Shown: positions 8,042-15,914 of the stretch, piece by piece
How the letters are laid out: each line of letters begins with the position of its first letter
Numbering within the stretch: the stretch's first letter is position 1
Source of the DNA: Gemmatimonadaceae bacterium
GTDB lineage: Bacteria > Gemmatimonadota > Gemmatimonadetes > Gemmatimonadales > Gemmatimonadaceae
DNA length: 34,504 nt
Assembly (NCBI GenBank): GCA_017881685.1
Contig: JADGQR010000004.1
Span: 1-34,504, forward strand
Direction: 5' to 3'
The notes under the pieces: model-generated
Databases searched by the model: none
What the model was told of the DNA's origin: nothing
The model's input: only the letters and a program-made list of their open reading frames with translations
Program-made: the position numbers and the translations under genes

Positions 8042-9301
8042 GTGGACATCGCAGAGCTAAAGCGAAAATCAGTCATCGAGCTGCAGGACATGGCCGAGGG
8101 TCTCAAGATCCCCGACACGGCGACTGCTGCCAAACCCGAGCTGATTTTTCGAATCGAGCAGAATCTTCTCGACTCGGATGTCGCGCTGCATGGTGAAGGC
8201 GTTCTCGAAATTCTGCCGGAAGGATACGGATTTCTGCGCAGTCAGGACTACAGCTATCTTGCCGGACCTGACGACATCTACGTCTCGCCGTCGCAGATAA
8301 AACGGTTCGGACTTCTCACCGGTGATCTCGTTCGCGGTCAGGTTCGTCCCCCGAAGGCATGGGAGAGATACCTCGCGCTTCTCAAGGTCGAGAGCGTCAA
8401 CGAGCAGGATCCTGACGCTGCAAAGACGCGCATTCCGTTCGACAACCTGCGGCCGCGTTATCCCGACACCCGGCTTCGTCTCGAGTCGAAGGACGGCGAC
8501 CTGTCGATGCGCGTCGTCGACATCTTCGCGCCAATCGGAAAAGGACAGCGCGGCATCATTGTCTCACCCCCGCGTGCGGGCAAGACGATTCTCCTCGAGA
8601 AAATCGCGAACTCGATCGCCGAGAATCATCCGGAAGTCACGATCATCGTGCTTCTCATCGACGAGCGCCCGGAAGAAGTCACCGAGATGGTGCGCAACAT
8701 GAAGCGAGCCGAAGTGATCAGCTCGACTTTCGATGAAGGAGCCGCCCGACATGTCCAGGTCGCCGACATGGTTCTCGAGAAGGCAAAACGACTCGTTGAG
8801 AGCGGAAAGGACGTCGTGATTCTACTCGACTCGCTCACGCGATTCGCGAGAGCGCACAACGCGGTCGCTCCGCAATCCGGAAAGATTCTCTCCGGCGGTG
8901 TCGACGCGGCGGGACTCCACAAGCCAAAGAGATTCTTCGGCAGCGCACGCAAGATTGACGGTGGCGGATCGCTCACGATCATCGCGACGGCGCTGACAGA
9001 AACCGGATCCCGAATGGACGACGTGATTTTCGAGGAGTTCAAGGGAACGGGCAACATGGAGCTCGTGCTCGACAGAAAGATCGCTGACCGTCGCGTCTTT
9101 CCAGCCGTCGACATCCTCAAGTCAGGCACGCGCAAGGAAGAGCTTCTTCTCACCCAGGAGGAAATCAATCGCGTGACGCTGCTTCGGCAGTTTCTCGCTG
9201 ACATGCCCGAGGCAGAGGCTGTCGAATTTCTCCTGCGTCAGATGAAGAAGTCGAAGAACAACGCTGAATTCTTTCAGCAGATGGCCCAGGGCGGAGCGTG
9301 A
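8042..9301 (+). CDS. rho: Transcription termination factor Rho
   Basis: The protein has 419 residues, the usual length for a Rho without the long insert found in some phyla. It is a hexameric RNA-dependent ATPase that ends transcription. Seen: the Rho N domain ([20 protein letters not shown]), the RNA-binding cold-shock-like domain ([41 protein letters not shown]), the Walker A loop SPPRAGKT (175-182), [14 protein letters not shown], the Walker B segment [15 protein letters not shown], the Q-loop region [21 protein letters not shown], and the R-loop/arginine-finger end. The start is GTG with no strong SD. Its last bases overlap ruvX (GTGA), so the genes are translationally coupled. Confidence 0.97.
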   Translation: MDIAELKRKSVIELQDMAEGLKIPDTATAAKPELIFRIEQNLLDSDVALHGEGVLEILPEGYGFLRSQDYSYLAGPDDIYVSPSQIKRFGLLTGDLVRGQVRPPKAWERYLALLKVESVNEQDPDAAKTRIPFDNLRPRYPDTRLRLESKDGDLSMRVVDIFAPIGKGQRGIIVSPPRAGKTILLEKIANSIAENHPEVTIIVLLIDERPEEVTEMVRNMKRAEVISSTFDEGAARHVQVADMVLEKAKRLVESGKDVVILLDSLTRFARAHNAVAPQSGKILSGGVDAAGLHKPKRFFGSARKIDGGGSLTIIATALTETGSRMDDVIFEEFKGTGNMELVLDRKIADRRVFPAVDILKSGTRKEELLLTQEEINRVTLLRQFLADMPEAEAVEFLLRQMKKSKNNAEFFQQMAQGGA

Positions 9302-9726
9302 ACAGCGTTCTCGCGCGATTTCTCGGAGTGGACTACGGAGAAAAGCGCGTGGGTCTGGCAATTGCCGATCCGATAGGCATGATCGCAACTCCAATCGGAT
9401 TCATCGCACGACGCGCCGGCAAGCGCGCTCCGGTAGCAGAGATCATTCGCAGAGCCGAAGCCCTCGAGGCCCGCGGTTTTGTCGTCGGCCTTCCTCTCGA
9501 CGGCAGCGGCAACGAAACCGAGTGGACGGCTGAAGTCCGCAGAGTCGGTGACGAGCTGGGCAAGCGGACCAACCTCCCTGTTCGCTTCATAGACGAGCGC
9601 TACTCCACCGCCACTTCGCTTCGGACAATTCGCGAGATGGAAGGCTCAACACGCGGTCGCAAAGGCGACGTCGACTCGATGGCAGCGGCAGTACTCCTCC
9701 AGAACGCCCTGAACGTCACGGAATGA
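9298..9726 (+). CDS. ruvX: Putative Holliday junction resolvase RuvX/YqgF (pre-16S rRNA nuclease)
   Basis: The 142-residue RNase H-fold nuclease has the family motifs: [17 protein letters not shown] (first catalytic Asp), [27 protein letters not shown] (Glu) and [17 protein letters not shown] (last Asp). In E. coli the protein processes the 5' end of 16S rRNA; a recombination role is older annotation. The GTG start overlaps the rho stop by 4 nt and the stop overlaps the mltG start (ATGA). Confidence 0.93.
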   Translation: MNSVLARFLGVDYGEKRVGLAIADPIGMIATPIGFIARRAGKRAPVAEIIRRAEALEARGFVVGLPLDGSGNETEWTAEVRRVGDELGKRTNLPVRFIDERYSTATSLRTIREMEGSTRGRKGDVDSMAAAVLLQNALNVTE

Positions 9727-10679
9727 AGGGCAGAGTTCTTCCTCTTCTACTCGCAGCACTTTCGGCCTGCGCATCAACTCCGCACGGAACCCCGATTCGG
9801 GTGATCGTTCCGCGCGGATCCAGCTTCGCTGCGGCGACGGACTCGCTGCATCATGCGGGTCTCGTCACTGCTCCCCTGCTCTTTCGGCTTTACGCGCGCT
9901 TCAAGAGTGAAGATCGAAACATCAAGCCGGGGACTTACCTTCTGAAACGCGGCACTCCATGGCCTGACATCGTGAGCGCTTTGAACGGCGGCCACGGTCT
10001 CGTCAACACGATCACGATTCCTGAAGGATTCGGTCTCATTCAGATCGTTCCTTTGCTGGCCGAGACGCTCCACGTGCCTGTCGACTCAGTCAACGCAGCA
10101 GTTCGCGATCCGGCGATGCGCGCCGAGGTCGGGGCAGCGGCAGAGACGCTCGAGGGTTATGTCTTCCCTGACACGTACGCGTTTCCGATCGGAACGACGG
10201 CTCGCGATGCGATCCTCGAGATGGTGAAGCGGTTCGAGCGAGAGTGGAGACCGGAGTGGAACTCTCAGTTGACGGCGATCGGTCTCGACAGAAACAAGGC
10301 AGTCACCCTTGCCTCGATCGTTGAGCGGGAAGCAAGAAGACCTGAAGAGCGGCCGGTAATTGCCGCTGTCTATCTCAACAGACTGCGAGCCGGAATGCTT
10401 CTGCAAGCCGATCCCACAGTTCAATTCGCGCTGGGCCGCCACACCCCGCGAGTTCTATTCAAGGACCTCGAGGTCGACTCCCCGTACAACACCTACAAGT
10501 ATCCCGGCCTTCCGCCCGGCCCAATCGCGTCACCCGGAAATCCAAGTCTCGTCGCAGCTCTGAACCCGGCCAGGGTGGATTACCTCTACTTTGTCGCGGC
10601 GCCCGACGGACACCACGAATTCCGTCGCACCCTTTCGGAACACGAAGAGGCGAAGAAAGAGGTCAAGTCTATTCGCTGA
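9723..10679 (+). CDS. mltG: Endolytic murein transglycosylase MltG, predicted lipoprotein
   Basis: The 318-residue protein cleaves nascent peptidoglycan strands and so sets glycan length. Motifs: an N-terminal LysM-like part (IRVIVPRGSSFAAATDSLHHAG, KPGTYLLKRGTPW), TIPEGFGLIQI, EGYVFPDTYAF, the catalytic LASIVEREA with Glu201, PVIAAVYLNRL, LQADPTVQFALG and SPYNTYKYPGLPPGPIASPG. MltG is normally held by one membrane helix. Here the short N-terminus ends in a lipobox (ALSAC, Cys16), so lipid anchoring is predicted. yqgF-mltG adjacency is common. The last 11 bp overlap the oppositely oriented aroH. Confidence 0.94.
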   Translation: MKGRVLPLLLAALSACASTPHGTPIRVIVPRGSSFAAATDSLHHAGLVTAPLLFRLYARFKSEDRNIKPGTYLLKRGTPWPDIVSALNGGHGLVNTITIPEGFGLIQIVPLLAETLHVPVDSVNAAVRDPAMRAEVGAAAETLEGYVFPDTYAFPIGTTARDAILEMVKRFEREWRPEWNSQLTAIGLDRNKAVTLASIVEREARRPEERPVIAAVYLNRLRAGMLLQADPTVQFALGRHTPRVLFKDLEVDSPYNTYKYPGLPPGPIASPGNPSLVAALNPARVDYLYFVAAPDGHHEFRRTLSEHEEAKKEVKSIR

Positions 10680-11040
10680 TCAGGTCGGGACGGAGGGTCT
10701 TTGCTCCTCGCAGATACACGTGGCGGATACTCGCGCGATCCCGGTCGGTCTCCGCGTGGACGAGAACGCGAATGCAATGCGCCAGAGCACCCGGAACCGG
10801 AATTTCATTGGTGCACAGCAGCGACACTTCATCCCAGCCGAGGTCTCTTGCCGCGCGCGCCGGAAAATCACTCACGATGTCAGGAGTTACTGTGAAGATC
10901 GCACTAACGACATCACTCGCAGAGAGACCGTTGCGCGACGCCAGCTCCGTGAGAAGCTCGGCCGTTGCTTCGGCAATATTCTCCGGGGAATCTGATTCGA
11001 CGGTTGTCGCGCCGCGAAGCGCACACAATCTTTTGTCCAT
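10669..11040 (-). CDS. aroH: Chorismate mutase, AroH type
   Basis: The 123-residue monofunctional chorismate mutase turns chorismate into prephenate for Phe/Tyr synthesis. It has the AroH-fold signature of the B. subtilis enzyme: LRGATTVESDSPENI (active-site Arg), ASDVVSAIFTVTPDIVSDFPARAAR, VSLLCTNEIPVPGALAHCIRVL with the conserved Arg, and the end ASIRHVYLRGAKTLRPDL. Its start is only 15 bp from the thiE start on the other strand. Confidence 0.93.
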   Translation of the reverse strand: MDKRLCALRGATTVESDSPENIAEATAELLTELASRNGLSASDVVSAIFTVTPDIVSDFPARAARDLGWDEVSLLCTNEIPVPGALAHCIRVLVHAETDRDRASIRHVYLRGAKTLRPDLISE

Positions 11041-11055
11041 GATTACCCCGGTGTC

Positions 11056-11670
11056 GTGATCGATCCGTCCATTCTCCGCCTCATGGCAATCACCGACAAC
11101 GTTCGCGATGGTCAGACAGGCCTGATCGCGCGCGCGTCGGCTGCGGTTCAGGGCGGCGCAACCTGTATTCAGCTACGGCTCAAAGATGTCGCGGCACGTG
11201 ACCTCGTGGGAGTGGCGCGCGAGCTTGTGAAATCGATTGCGGTTCCCGTCATCGTGAACGACCGCGCAGACGTCGCAATCGCTGCCGGCGCCGCCGGCGT
11301 ACACCTCGGCGCCGACGACATTCCCGTCTCGGCAGCAAGAGCCATCGCTCCGAAAGGTTTTCTCATCGGCGCGTCGGTCGGCTGCGATGCCGAGGTCCCG
11401 CTCTCGACTGGAGCCGACTACGTGGGAGTCGGGCCAGTGTTCGCCACGGGCTCGAAGAATGATGCGGGCGATCCAATCGGGCTGATTGAATTCGCACGCT
11501 TGTCAGCCGCAACAGGCCTTCCCACACTTGGCATCGGCGGAATCACCGCTGCCAATGCTCGCTCCGTTATCGACGCGGGCGCCGCCGGGATCGCGGTTAT
11601 TTCGTCTGTCTTCGGTGCTACTGATCCGCTTTCTGCTGCTCGGGAGCTGTTGTCCGCCATCGGAAGGTGA
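11056..11670 (+). CDS. thiE: Thiamine phosphate synthase
   Basis: The 204-residue TIM barrel joins HMP-PP and THZ-P to give thiamine phosphate. Motifs: LMAITDN at the first strand, GATCIQLRLKD (pyrophosphate-binding Gln and Lys), VIVNDRADVAIAAGAAGVHLG, LIGASVG, ADYVGVGPVFATGSKND and LGIGGITAANA with the closing GAAGIAVISSVF. The GTG at 11056 is needed to keep the first strand. No TPP riboswitch is possible in the 15 bp before it, so regulation must differ from many thi genes. The 3' end overlaps the HD-GYP gene by 53 bp. Confidence 0.93.
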   Translation: MIDPSILRLMAITDNVRDGQTGLIARASAAVQGGATCIQLRLKDVAARDLVGVARELVKSIAVPVIVNDRADVAIAAGAAGVHLGADDIPVSAARAIAPKGFLIGASVGCDAEVPLSTGADYVGVGPVFATGSKNDAGDPIGLIEFARLSAATGLPTLGIGGITAANARSVIDAGAAGIAVISSVFGATDPLSAARELLSAIGR

Positions 11671-12412
11671 TGTCGGGAATGCCCTGAGCTTCGTTGCCGT
11701 TGCGCCGCGATCTCCTCGCGCGCTGGGGACCGTTGGCCTCACGCATCGCCGCGAGCACCTGCTTCATGACCGGTGGACTCAGAAACAGATCGACGAGATC
11801 TGGATCGAATTGCCTTCCGCGGCCGTCAGAGACTGCTGAAATAGCGACCTTGATCGATCTCGCGCGACTGTACGAGCGTTCATGCGTGATTGCGTCGAAT
11901 GTGTCCGCGATTGCGACAATTCGCGCGGAGAGAGGAATGTGGCGGCCTTTCAGCCCTCGCGGGTAACCTGAGCCATCCCATCTCTCGTGGTGAGTCAACA
12001 CACCATCAGCGAGATCAGGATAGAAAGCGATCAGTGGCTGAAGAACTTGTGCACCGCGACCAGGGTGCGTCCGGATGGATCGCCTCTCGCTCGGACTGAG
12101 CTTTGTGGACTCATTAATGATGTCTGCAACTGCACCGTCGAGCTTTCCGATGTCATGGAAGAGCGCAACTCGTTCGATGCGGTGCTGCATCCGCTCGTCC
12201 AGATCCGCGGAGTCGGCAAGGATGAGTGAATAGCGCGCGACGCGGCGCACATGGGCTCCGGTGTCCGGGTTGTTGGCGTCGATGGCATCCAGCAGCGTCT
12301 CGAGCGTCGCCGCGCCAAGTCTTTCGAGGCGTGTTCGAGCCCTGCGTTCTCTCAGGTAGAGAGCACCGGCAGCTATAACCAGAACCAGAGGAGCGTGTCT
12401 GAGCATGGTCAT
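11618..12412 (-). CDS. Membrane-anchored HD-GYP phosphodiesterase
   Basis: The protein has 264 residues. A short hydrophobic N-terminus (APLVLVIAAGALYL, 7-20) probably anchors it. The HD-GYP domain is complete: His54, FHDIGK (His86-Asp87, Lys90), His116, HHERWDGSGYPRGL (141-154, including the GYP motif) and the later Asp in SARIVAIADTFDAITHERSY. HD-GYP enzymes hydrolyse cyclic di-GMP or related dinucleotides. No sensor or receiver domain is fused to it. The C-terminal ~30 residues are basic and low complexity, and their last 53 bp run antisense through the end of thiE. Confidence 0.88.
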   Translation of the reverse strand: MTMLRHAPLVLVIAAGALYLRERRARTRLERLGAATLETLLDAIDANNPDTGAHVRRVARYSLILADSADLDERMQHRIERVALFHDIGKLDGAVADIINESTKLSPSERRSIRTHPGRGAQVLQPLIAFYPDLADGVLTHHERWDGSGYPRGLKGRHIPLSARIVAIADTFDAITHERSYSRARSIKVAISAVSDGRGRQFDPDLVDLFLSPPVMKQVLAAMREANGPQRARRSRRNGNEAQGIPDITFRWRTTAPEQQKADQ

Positions 12413-12461
12413 GACCAGGGCAAGAAACGTACGTCAGTTGCCCGTCGGAATACATTTCAGC

Positions 12462-13628
12462 ATGAGTGATATAGCTGTTGTGACGGTAAAAGGCATGCGG
12501 CGATGGGAATCCGGCCACCCCTGGATTTACCGGAGTGACGTTTCGGAACGCCCGAACATGCCTCCCGGGGTCGTTCAGGTTCGCGACAACAGAAAACGGC
12601 CACTCGGCTGGGCCCTATGGAGTCCCAGGTCAGAGATATCTCTTCGTCTCCTCGATTCTGATCCGGGTGCGACCATCAACGAGGCCTGGTGGCAGGGCAG
12701 AATTCAGGATGCTTTTGCCCGGAGAGTCGGTCTCGATTCAGTGACAAATGCCTATCGGCTCGTACACGGGGAAGGGGATGCGCTTCCTTCCCTCGTCGTC
12801 GACAGGTACGACCGCTGGGCAGTTGTGCAGATGATGAGCGCCGGTCTCGAAGCGTTTCGAGACGCGATCGTCGAGGCGATCGTCCACGTCACACGCGTCG
12901 ACGGAATTCTCGCTCGCAACGACGTGCCGCTTCGCTCGAAGGAAGGCCTGCCGCGTGAGACCGTTCTGCTCCACGGCGACGTGCCTCACGAGATCGAAGT
13001 CGACGAGTACGGAATCCGGTACATCGCCGCGCCGTGGACAGGCCAGAAGACGGGTGCGTTTCTCGACCAGAGAGACAGCCGCCATCGAGCGGGTGAAGTC
13101 GCACGCGGAACCGCGCTCGACTGCTTCAGCTATCACGGCTCGTTCGCACTCCACCTTGCCCGCAACGCCGACACCGTCATCGCTCTCGACTCCTCCGCAC
13201 ATGCGCTGGAGCGCGCGAAACAGAATGCAACGCTCAACGGTTTCGACAACATCGAGTTCGTAGAGGCGAACGCGTTCGATTTCCTTCGAGAGCGGGAACG
13301 CGAGGGCGTGACCTATGACACGATCGTTCTGGATCCTCCCGCGTTCGCTAAAACACGCAGCTCGCTTCCGGCAGCACTCAGAGGCTACAAGGACATCAAC
13401 TTGAGAGCAATGCGGCTGTTGTCGCCAAACGGAATTCTGTACACGGCGAGCTGCAGTTTTCACCTCGGAAAGGCGTTGTTCCTGGAGATGCTCGAGTCAG
13501 CCGCCGCAGACAGCGGCCGACAGATCATGCTGCGCGAGATTCGAGGCCAGTCGATCGATCATCCGGAGATACTCACGATCCCGGAGACCGGCTACATCAA
13601 GGGCGCGCTACTTCAGGCAGTCGACTAG
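12462..13628 (+). CDS. rlmI: 23S rRNA m5C methyltransferase, RlmI family
   Basis: The protein has 388 residues. The frame is open from 12405, but the family N-terminus (PUA domain, VKGMRRWESGHPWIYRSDV) starts right after the ATG at 12462. Domains: PUA at about 5-75, a middle region, then a Rossmann methyltransferase from about 185. Motifs: TGQKTGAFLDQRDSR, DCFSYHGSFALHLA (SAM-binding), DPPAFAKTRSSL and RGYKDINLRAM, typical of RlmI, and TASCSFHL with the likely catalytic Cys. RlmI methylates C1962 of 23S rRNA in E. coli. A TACATT 5 nt before the ATG may be a -10 for leaderless transcription. Its stop shares the palindrome CTAG with the mutM stop. Confidence 0.9.
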   Translation: MSDIAVVTVKGMRRWESGHPWIYRSDVSERPNMPPGVVQVRDNRKRPLGWALWSPRSEISLRLLDSDPGATINEAWWQGRIQDAFARRVGLDSVTNAYRLVHGEGDALPSLVVDRYDRWAVVQMMSAGLEAFRDAIVEAIVHVTRVDGILARNDVPLRSKEGLPRETVLLHGDVPHEIEVDEYGIRYIAAPWTGQKTGAFLDQRDSRHRAGEVARGTALDCFSYHGSFALHLARNADTVIALDSSAHALERAKQNATLNGFDNIEFVEANAFDFLREREREGVTYDTIVLDPPAFAKTRSSLPAALRGYKDINLRAMRLLSPNGILYTASCSFHLGKALFLEMLESAAADSGRQIMLREIRGQSIDHPEILTIPETGYIKGALLQAVD

Positions 13629-14410
13629 GATCGCTGGCACTTCGGACAGAAGTATGTCGAGCGCCCCGCCTGCGGGATTCGCTTGATCTTCGTTCCACAC
13701 CGCGAGCACGGAAGACCTTCCCTGTCGTACACCTCGAACCGGTCGCGATTCTCCGTATCTGTGTATCGACCCGGCGCCCGGTTCTCGTTTTCGATCACCC
13801 AGTGAATCGCTTCCGCCAGCTTTGCGAGCCGCGCTGGTGAGATAGACGACGAAATCGCCCGCGGACTGATCTTCGCGCGCCATAGCGCCTCGGCCGCATA
13901 GATGTTGCCGAGTCCGGCGATGACAGCCTGGTCCATCAGCGTCGGCTTGATCGGGCCGCGTTTCTTCGAGAGAGCGGCGCGCAGGTGGTCGGCGTCGAGG
14001 GACGCGTCGTTGGCTTCGATGCCGAGCTTCGGGAGCGGATTCTCTCCCTTCGCGTGAAGCTTGATCGATGAGAGAGCGCGGCTGTCGTGAAGCTCGATTC
14101 GGCTCCCGTCGGTGAGATCGATCGAGGCGCGAGTGAACTTGTCGAGCGGCTGATCGGTCCGGGACATCAGCCAGTCGCCGTTCATTCTGAAGTGGGCGTG
14201 GAGTGTCGATCCGTTCTCGAGGTGCAGGAGCTGATGCTTTCCGCGCCTCTCGACGCGAACGATTTTCTGCTGACGCAATCGTCGCGCGCTTGCGGCGGGA
14301 AGCTGTCGCTCATGAGACGCGTGATGGGTGCTCACTTTCGCGATGGTCCTGCCTTCAACGGCAGCGCGAAGACGCTGCATTGCTTCTTCAACCTCAGGTA
14401 GCTCGGGCAT
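13625..14410 (-). CDS. mutM: Formamidopyrimidine-DNA glycosylase
   Basis: The 261-residue bifunctional glycosylase/AP lyase removes 8-oxoguanine and FaPy lesions. The obligatory N-terminus MPELPEVE fixes the start at 14410: Pro2 is the nucleophile and Glu3 the catalytic acid, and both must follow Met removal. Also seen: Lys58 in RRGKHQLLHL, LHAHFRMNGDW, the helix-two-turn-helix ending in AGLGNIYAAEALWRA, and the C-terminal zinc finger CSRCGTK ... YFCPKC. No SD precedes the start. It is convergent with rlmI through a shared CTAG. Confidence 0.95.
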   Translation of the reverse strand: MPELPEVEEAMQRLRAAVEGRTIAKVSTHHASHERQLPAASARRLRQQKIVRVERRGKHQLLHLENGSTLHAHFRMNGDWLMSRTDQPLDKFTRASIDLTDGSRIELHDSRALSSIKLHAKGENPLPKLGIEANDASLDADHLRAALSKKRGPIKPTLMDQAVIAGLGNIYAAEALWRAKISPRAISSSISPARLAKLAEAIHWVIENENRAPGRYTDTENRDRFEVYDREGLPCSRCGTKIKRIPQAGRSTYFCPKCQRS

Positions 14411-14511
14411 TTTGTTAGGAGAGTTGAAAAAAAATACTTGCGTTGCACACATGTTGCTCTAGCTTCTTTCGCAACGCGCCCAGAAGTCTGCGTCACCTCC
14501 GTCCCGAACTG

Positions 14512-15291
14512 ATGGCCCTTTCGGCACCACGATCGCTTAAGTACGAATACGATCTGTTCGTCGAAAACGAGATCGAGATCTATAAAGATTCGATCTCTCG
14601 AACCGTCCTCCTGAAGATAGGAGACGAGGCCGTGGCGTCCCTGCATAATCAGCCACAGTTCGCCATGGACGAGATCCTTCTCTGCGACGAAGTCGACAAG
14701 CTCATCCGCAAGCGCCTGCGCATTCCCACATATGCAACATGGCGAAAGCGTGAACTGAGGCGCCGGGCCGAGCTTGAAGAATTTCGGCGTCCCGAGCATT
14801 GGGGCGTTCCCGCCGACAGTCCTCTGGCTCGAGAATTTCACCTCGAGCCACAGTCGCACGTGCTCGTCGCCGGCGCCGAAGGCGCGAACGCTGCGCGATA
14901 TCTCGCGGCCCAGGGATGCTCGGTTACCGCGATCACTTCCGACGTACCCGATGCCGACGGTCTGGATCCGGAAGACGCGAAGCTCCTCGCCGGACGCATC
15001 GAAAGCGTTCCCGTCGGATTGAAGGAATGGTCCCCGGACGAGCCACTAAGTGCAGTCGTTTGCACTCCGGCCGCCTTTGCCGGACTGACAGCGGCCGAGC
15101 GCTCCAAGGTCTTTGCGATTCTCCAGAGTGCGACGCAGGACGGTGGGGTCCACCTCGTCGATACGCTGATTCAGAACCACGCGGAGCCGTCGTTGTCGGA
15201 GCTGAGGCGCAACTATAAAGGATGGACGATCTCGGTTTTGGACCAGGGAACGTCGTCCCGGAGTTTCCTTGCCCGAAAGGAAGTAGCGTAG
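14512..15291 (+). CDS. Conserved-looking protein with methyltransferase-like Rossmann fold, function unknown
   Basis: The frame is open from 14443, but the ATG at 14512 (259 residues) is preferred because coding-like sequence begins there (MALSAPRSLKYEYDLFVENE). The N-terminal ~100 residues are charged and mostly helical, and include an Arg-rich stretch (WRKRELRRRAELEEFRR). From about 110 there is a beta-alpha-beta nucleotide-binding pattern (SHVLVAGAEGANAARYLAAQ then GCSVTAITSD) like SAM-dependent methyltransferases, then VPVGLKEWSPDEPLSAVVC and a C-terminal beta segment. I see no clear catalytic signature and cannot name a substrate. It is divergent from mutM, with 101 bp between starts. 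Confidence 0.6.
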   Translation: MALSAPRSLKYEYDLFVENEIEIYKDSISRTVLLKIGDEAVASLHNQPQFAMDEILLCDEVDKLIRKRLRIPTYATWRKRELRRRAELEEFRRPEHWGVPADSPLAREFHLEPQSHVLVAGAEGANAARYLAAQGCSVTAITSDVPDADGLDPEDAKLLAGRIESVPVGLKEWSPDEPLSAVVCTPAAFAGLTAAERSKVFAILQSATQDGGVHLVDTLIQNHAEPSLSELRRNYKGWTISVLDQGTSSRSFLARKEVA

Positions 15292-15491
15292 CTCAGATAC
15301 CGTGTGTCATTTTCGCACACGTGTCCCATTCTGATGTGTCATTCTGCTACATTCAACCTCTCCCGACCCAAGTCAGAATACCATAAACCATTGCAATAGA
15401 AGGACTTAGTCAGATCGCAGGATTTGGCATCAGCGGTGCCTTAAGGTCGCGCGCCCGACGTTCGTTTGGGTACGCACACAAGAGGAACACC
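15292..15491 (+). promoter_or_regulatory. Leader and promoter region of the small peptide gene
   Basis: These 200 bp hold no gene. Near the 5' end are three GTGTC copies and a CGTGTG/CACACG inverted repeat (listed separately). Further on, GGCA TCAGCGG TGCC (15427-15441) can form a short hairpin in the 5' UTR. No convincing -35/-10 pair was found by eye. Confidence 0.35.
15301..15340 (+). repeat. Three GTGTC direct repeats with an inverted repeat
   Basis: GTGTC occurs at 15304, 15321 and 15336 (spacing 17 and 15 bp), each followed closely by an ATT-containing stretch. CGTGTG (15301-15306) and CACACG (15316-15321) form an inverted repeat. The block lies just after the methyltransferase-like gene and 150 bp before the peptide gene. 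It may be an operator or the end hairpin of the upstream transcript. Confidence 0.35.
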
Positions 15492-15647
15492 ATGAAAAAA
15501 GTCCCTGAAGTCATCACGGAGATTCCAGAGCCGCTCGGCATCATCATATCGCGAGGCGACAGAGCCGAGCAGCGCCCGATCTTTTCGGCTTACATCTGGG
15601 GGCCGGCCCCCGAGCCGGTCGTCGAAGCGACATTCAAAGTCGCCTAG
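15492..15647 (+). CDS. 51-residue small protein, candidate peptide substrate of the downstream enzymes
   Basis: I translated this short frame by hand. It has an ATG with a good SD (AGAGGA, 5 nt before the start) and is closed by a strong terminator 38 bp after the stop. The peptide starts MKKVPEVITEIPEPLG and ends FKVA. It has no cysteine, no signal peptide and no transmembrane helix. It is rich in Pro-Glu (IPEPLG, GPAPEP) around two hydrophobic/aromatic blocks: LGIIISRGDR (16-24 region) and PIFSAYIWGP (29-38). Base composition and codon use match the neighbours. A separate small transcript just before a metallopeptidase and an ATP-grasp ligase is the usual layout of a ribosomal peptide precursor with its modifying enzymes. 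That role is inference; it could also be a small structural or regulatory protein. Confidence 0.65.
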   Translation: MKKVPEVITEIPEPLGIIISRGDRAEQRPIFSAYIWGPAPEPVVEATFKVA

Positions 15648-15684
15648 CGACGCACTCCTGTTGTTAATGGTCGGGATTGGAATT

Positions 15685-15710
15685 GCGGCGGGCCTTGGCC
15701 CGCCGCTTCT
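15685..15710 (+). terminator. Intrinsic terminator after the small peptide gene
   Basis: GCGGCGGGCC (15685-15694) pairs perfectly with GGCCCGCCGC (15697-15706) around a tiny loop, followed by TTCTATTAT. It separates the peptide transcript from the metallopeptidase gene. Confidence 0.75.
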
Positions 15711-15914
15711 ATTATGTCCTGGTCGCGGCTCGGGTCGTCCGCGAGGAGAAAGACCCGAACTTCAACTGAGAAGGCCAAGGTTGGCAGCCTTCAGCGACGG
15801 CAGCCGATAGCTGGGAGTTCTTTCCTGGTTGACTTTGCTCCTGGCTGACGGCGAACCAGAGTATCTATAGTATCGCACCTTCTTGGCGGTACACCAATTG
15901 CCCTTCCGCCACCC
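15711..15914 (+). promoter_or_regulatory. Upstream region of the metallopeptidase-ligase operon
   Basis: These 204 bp hold no gene. A -10-like TATAGT lies at 15866-15871, 44 bp before the GTG start, but no matching -35 stands 16-18 bp before it. TTGACT at 15829 is too far away (31 bp). A promoter is expected here because a terminator precedes the region. Confidence 0.3.

Noticed and set aside
12738-13463. 241-codon open frame on the minus strand
   Set aside because: It is the antisense shadow of rlmI, rich in Arg, Glu and Cys without domain motifs.
15829-15871. TTGACT and TATAGT as a promoter for the metallopeptidase
   Set aside because: The spacer is 31 bp, far from 17, so they cannot work as one promoter.
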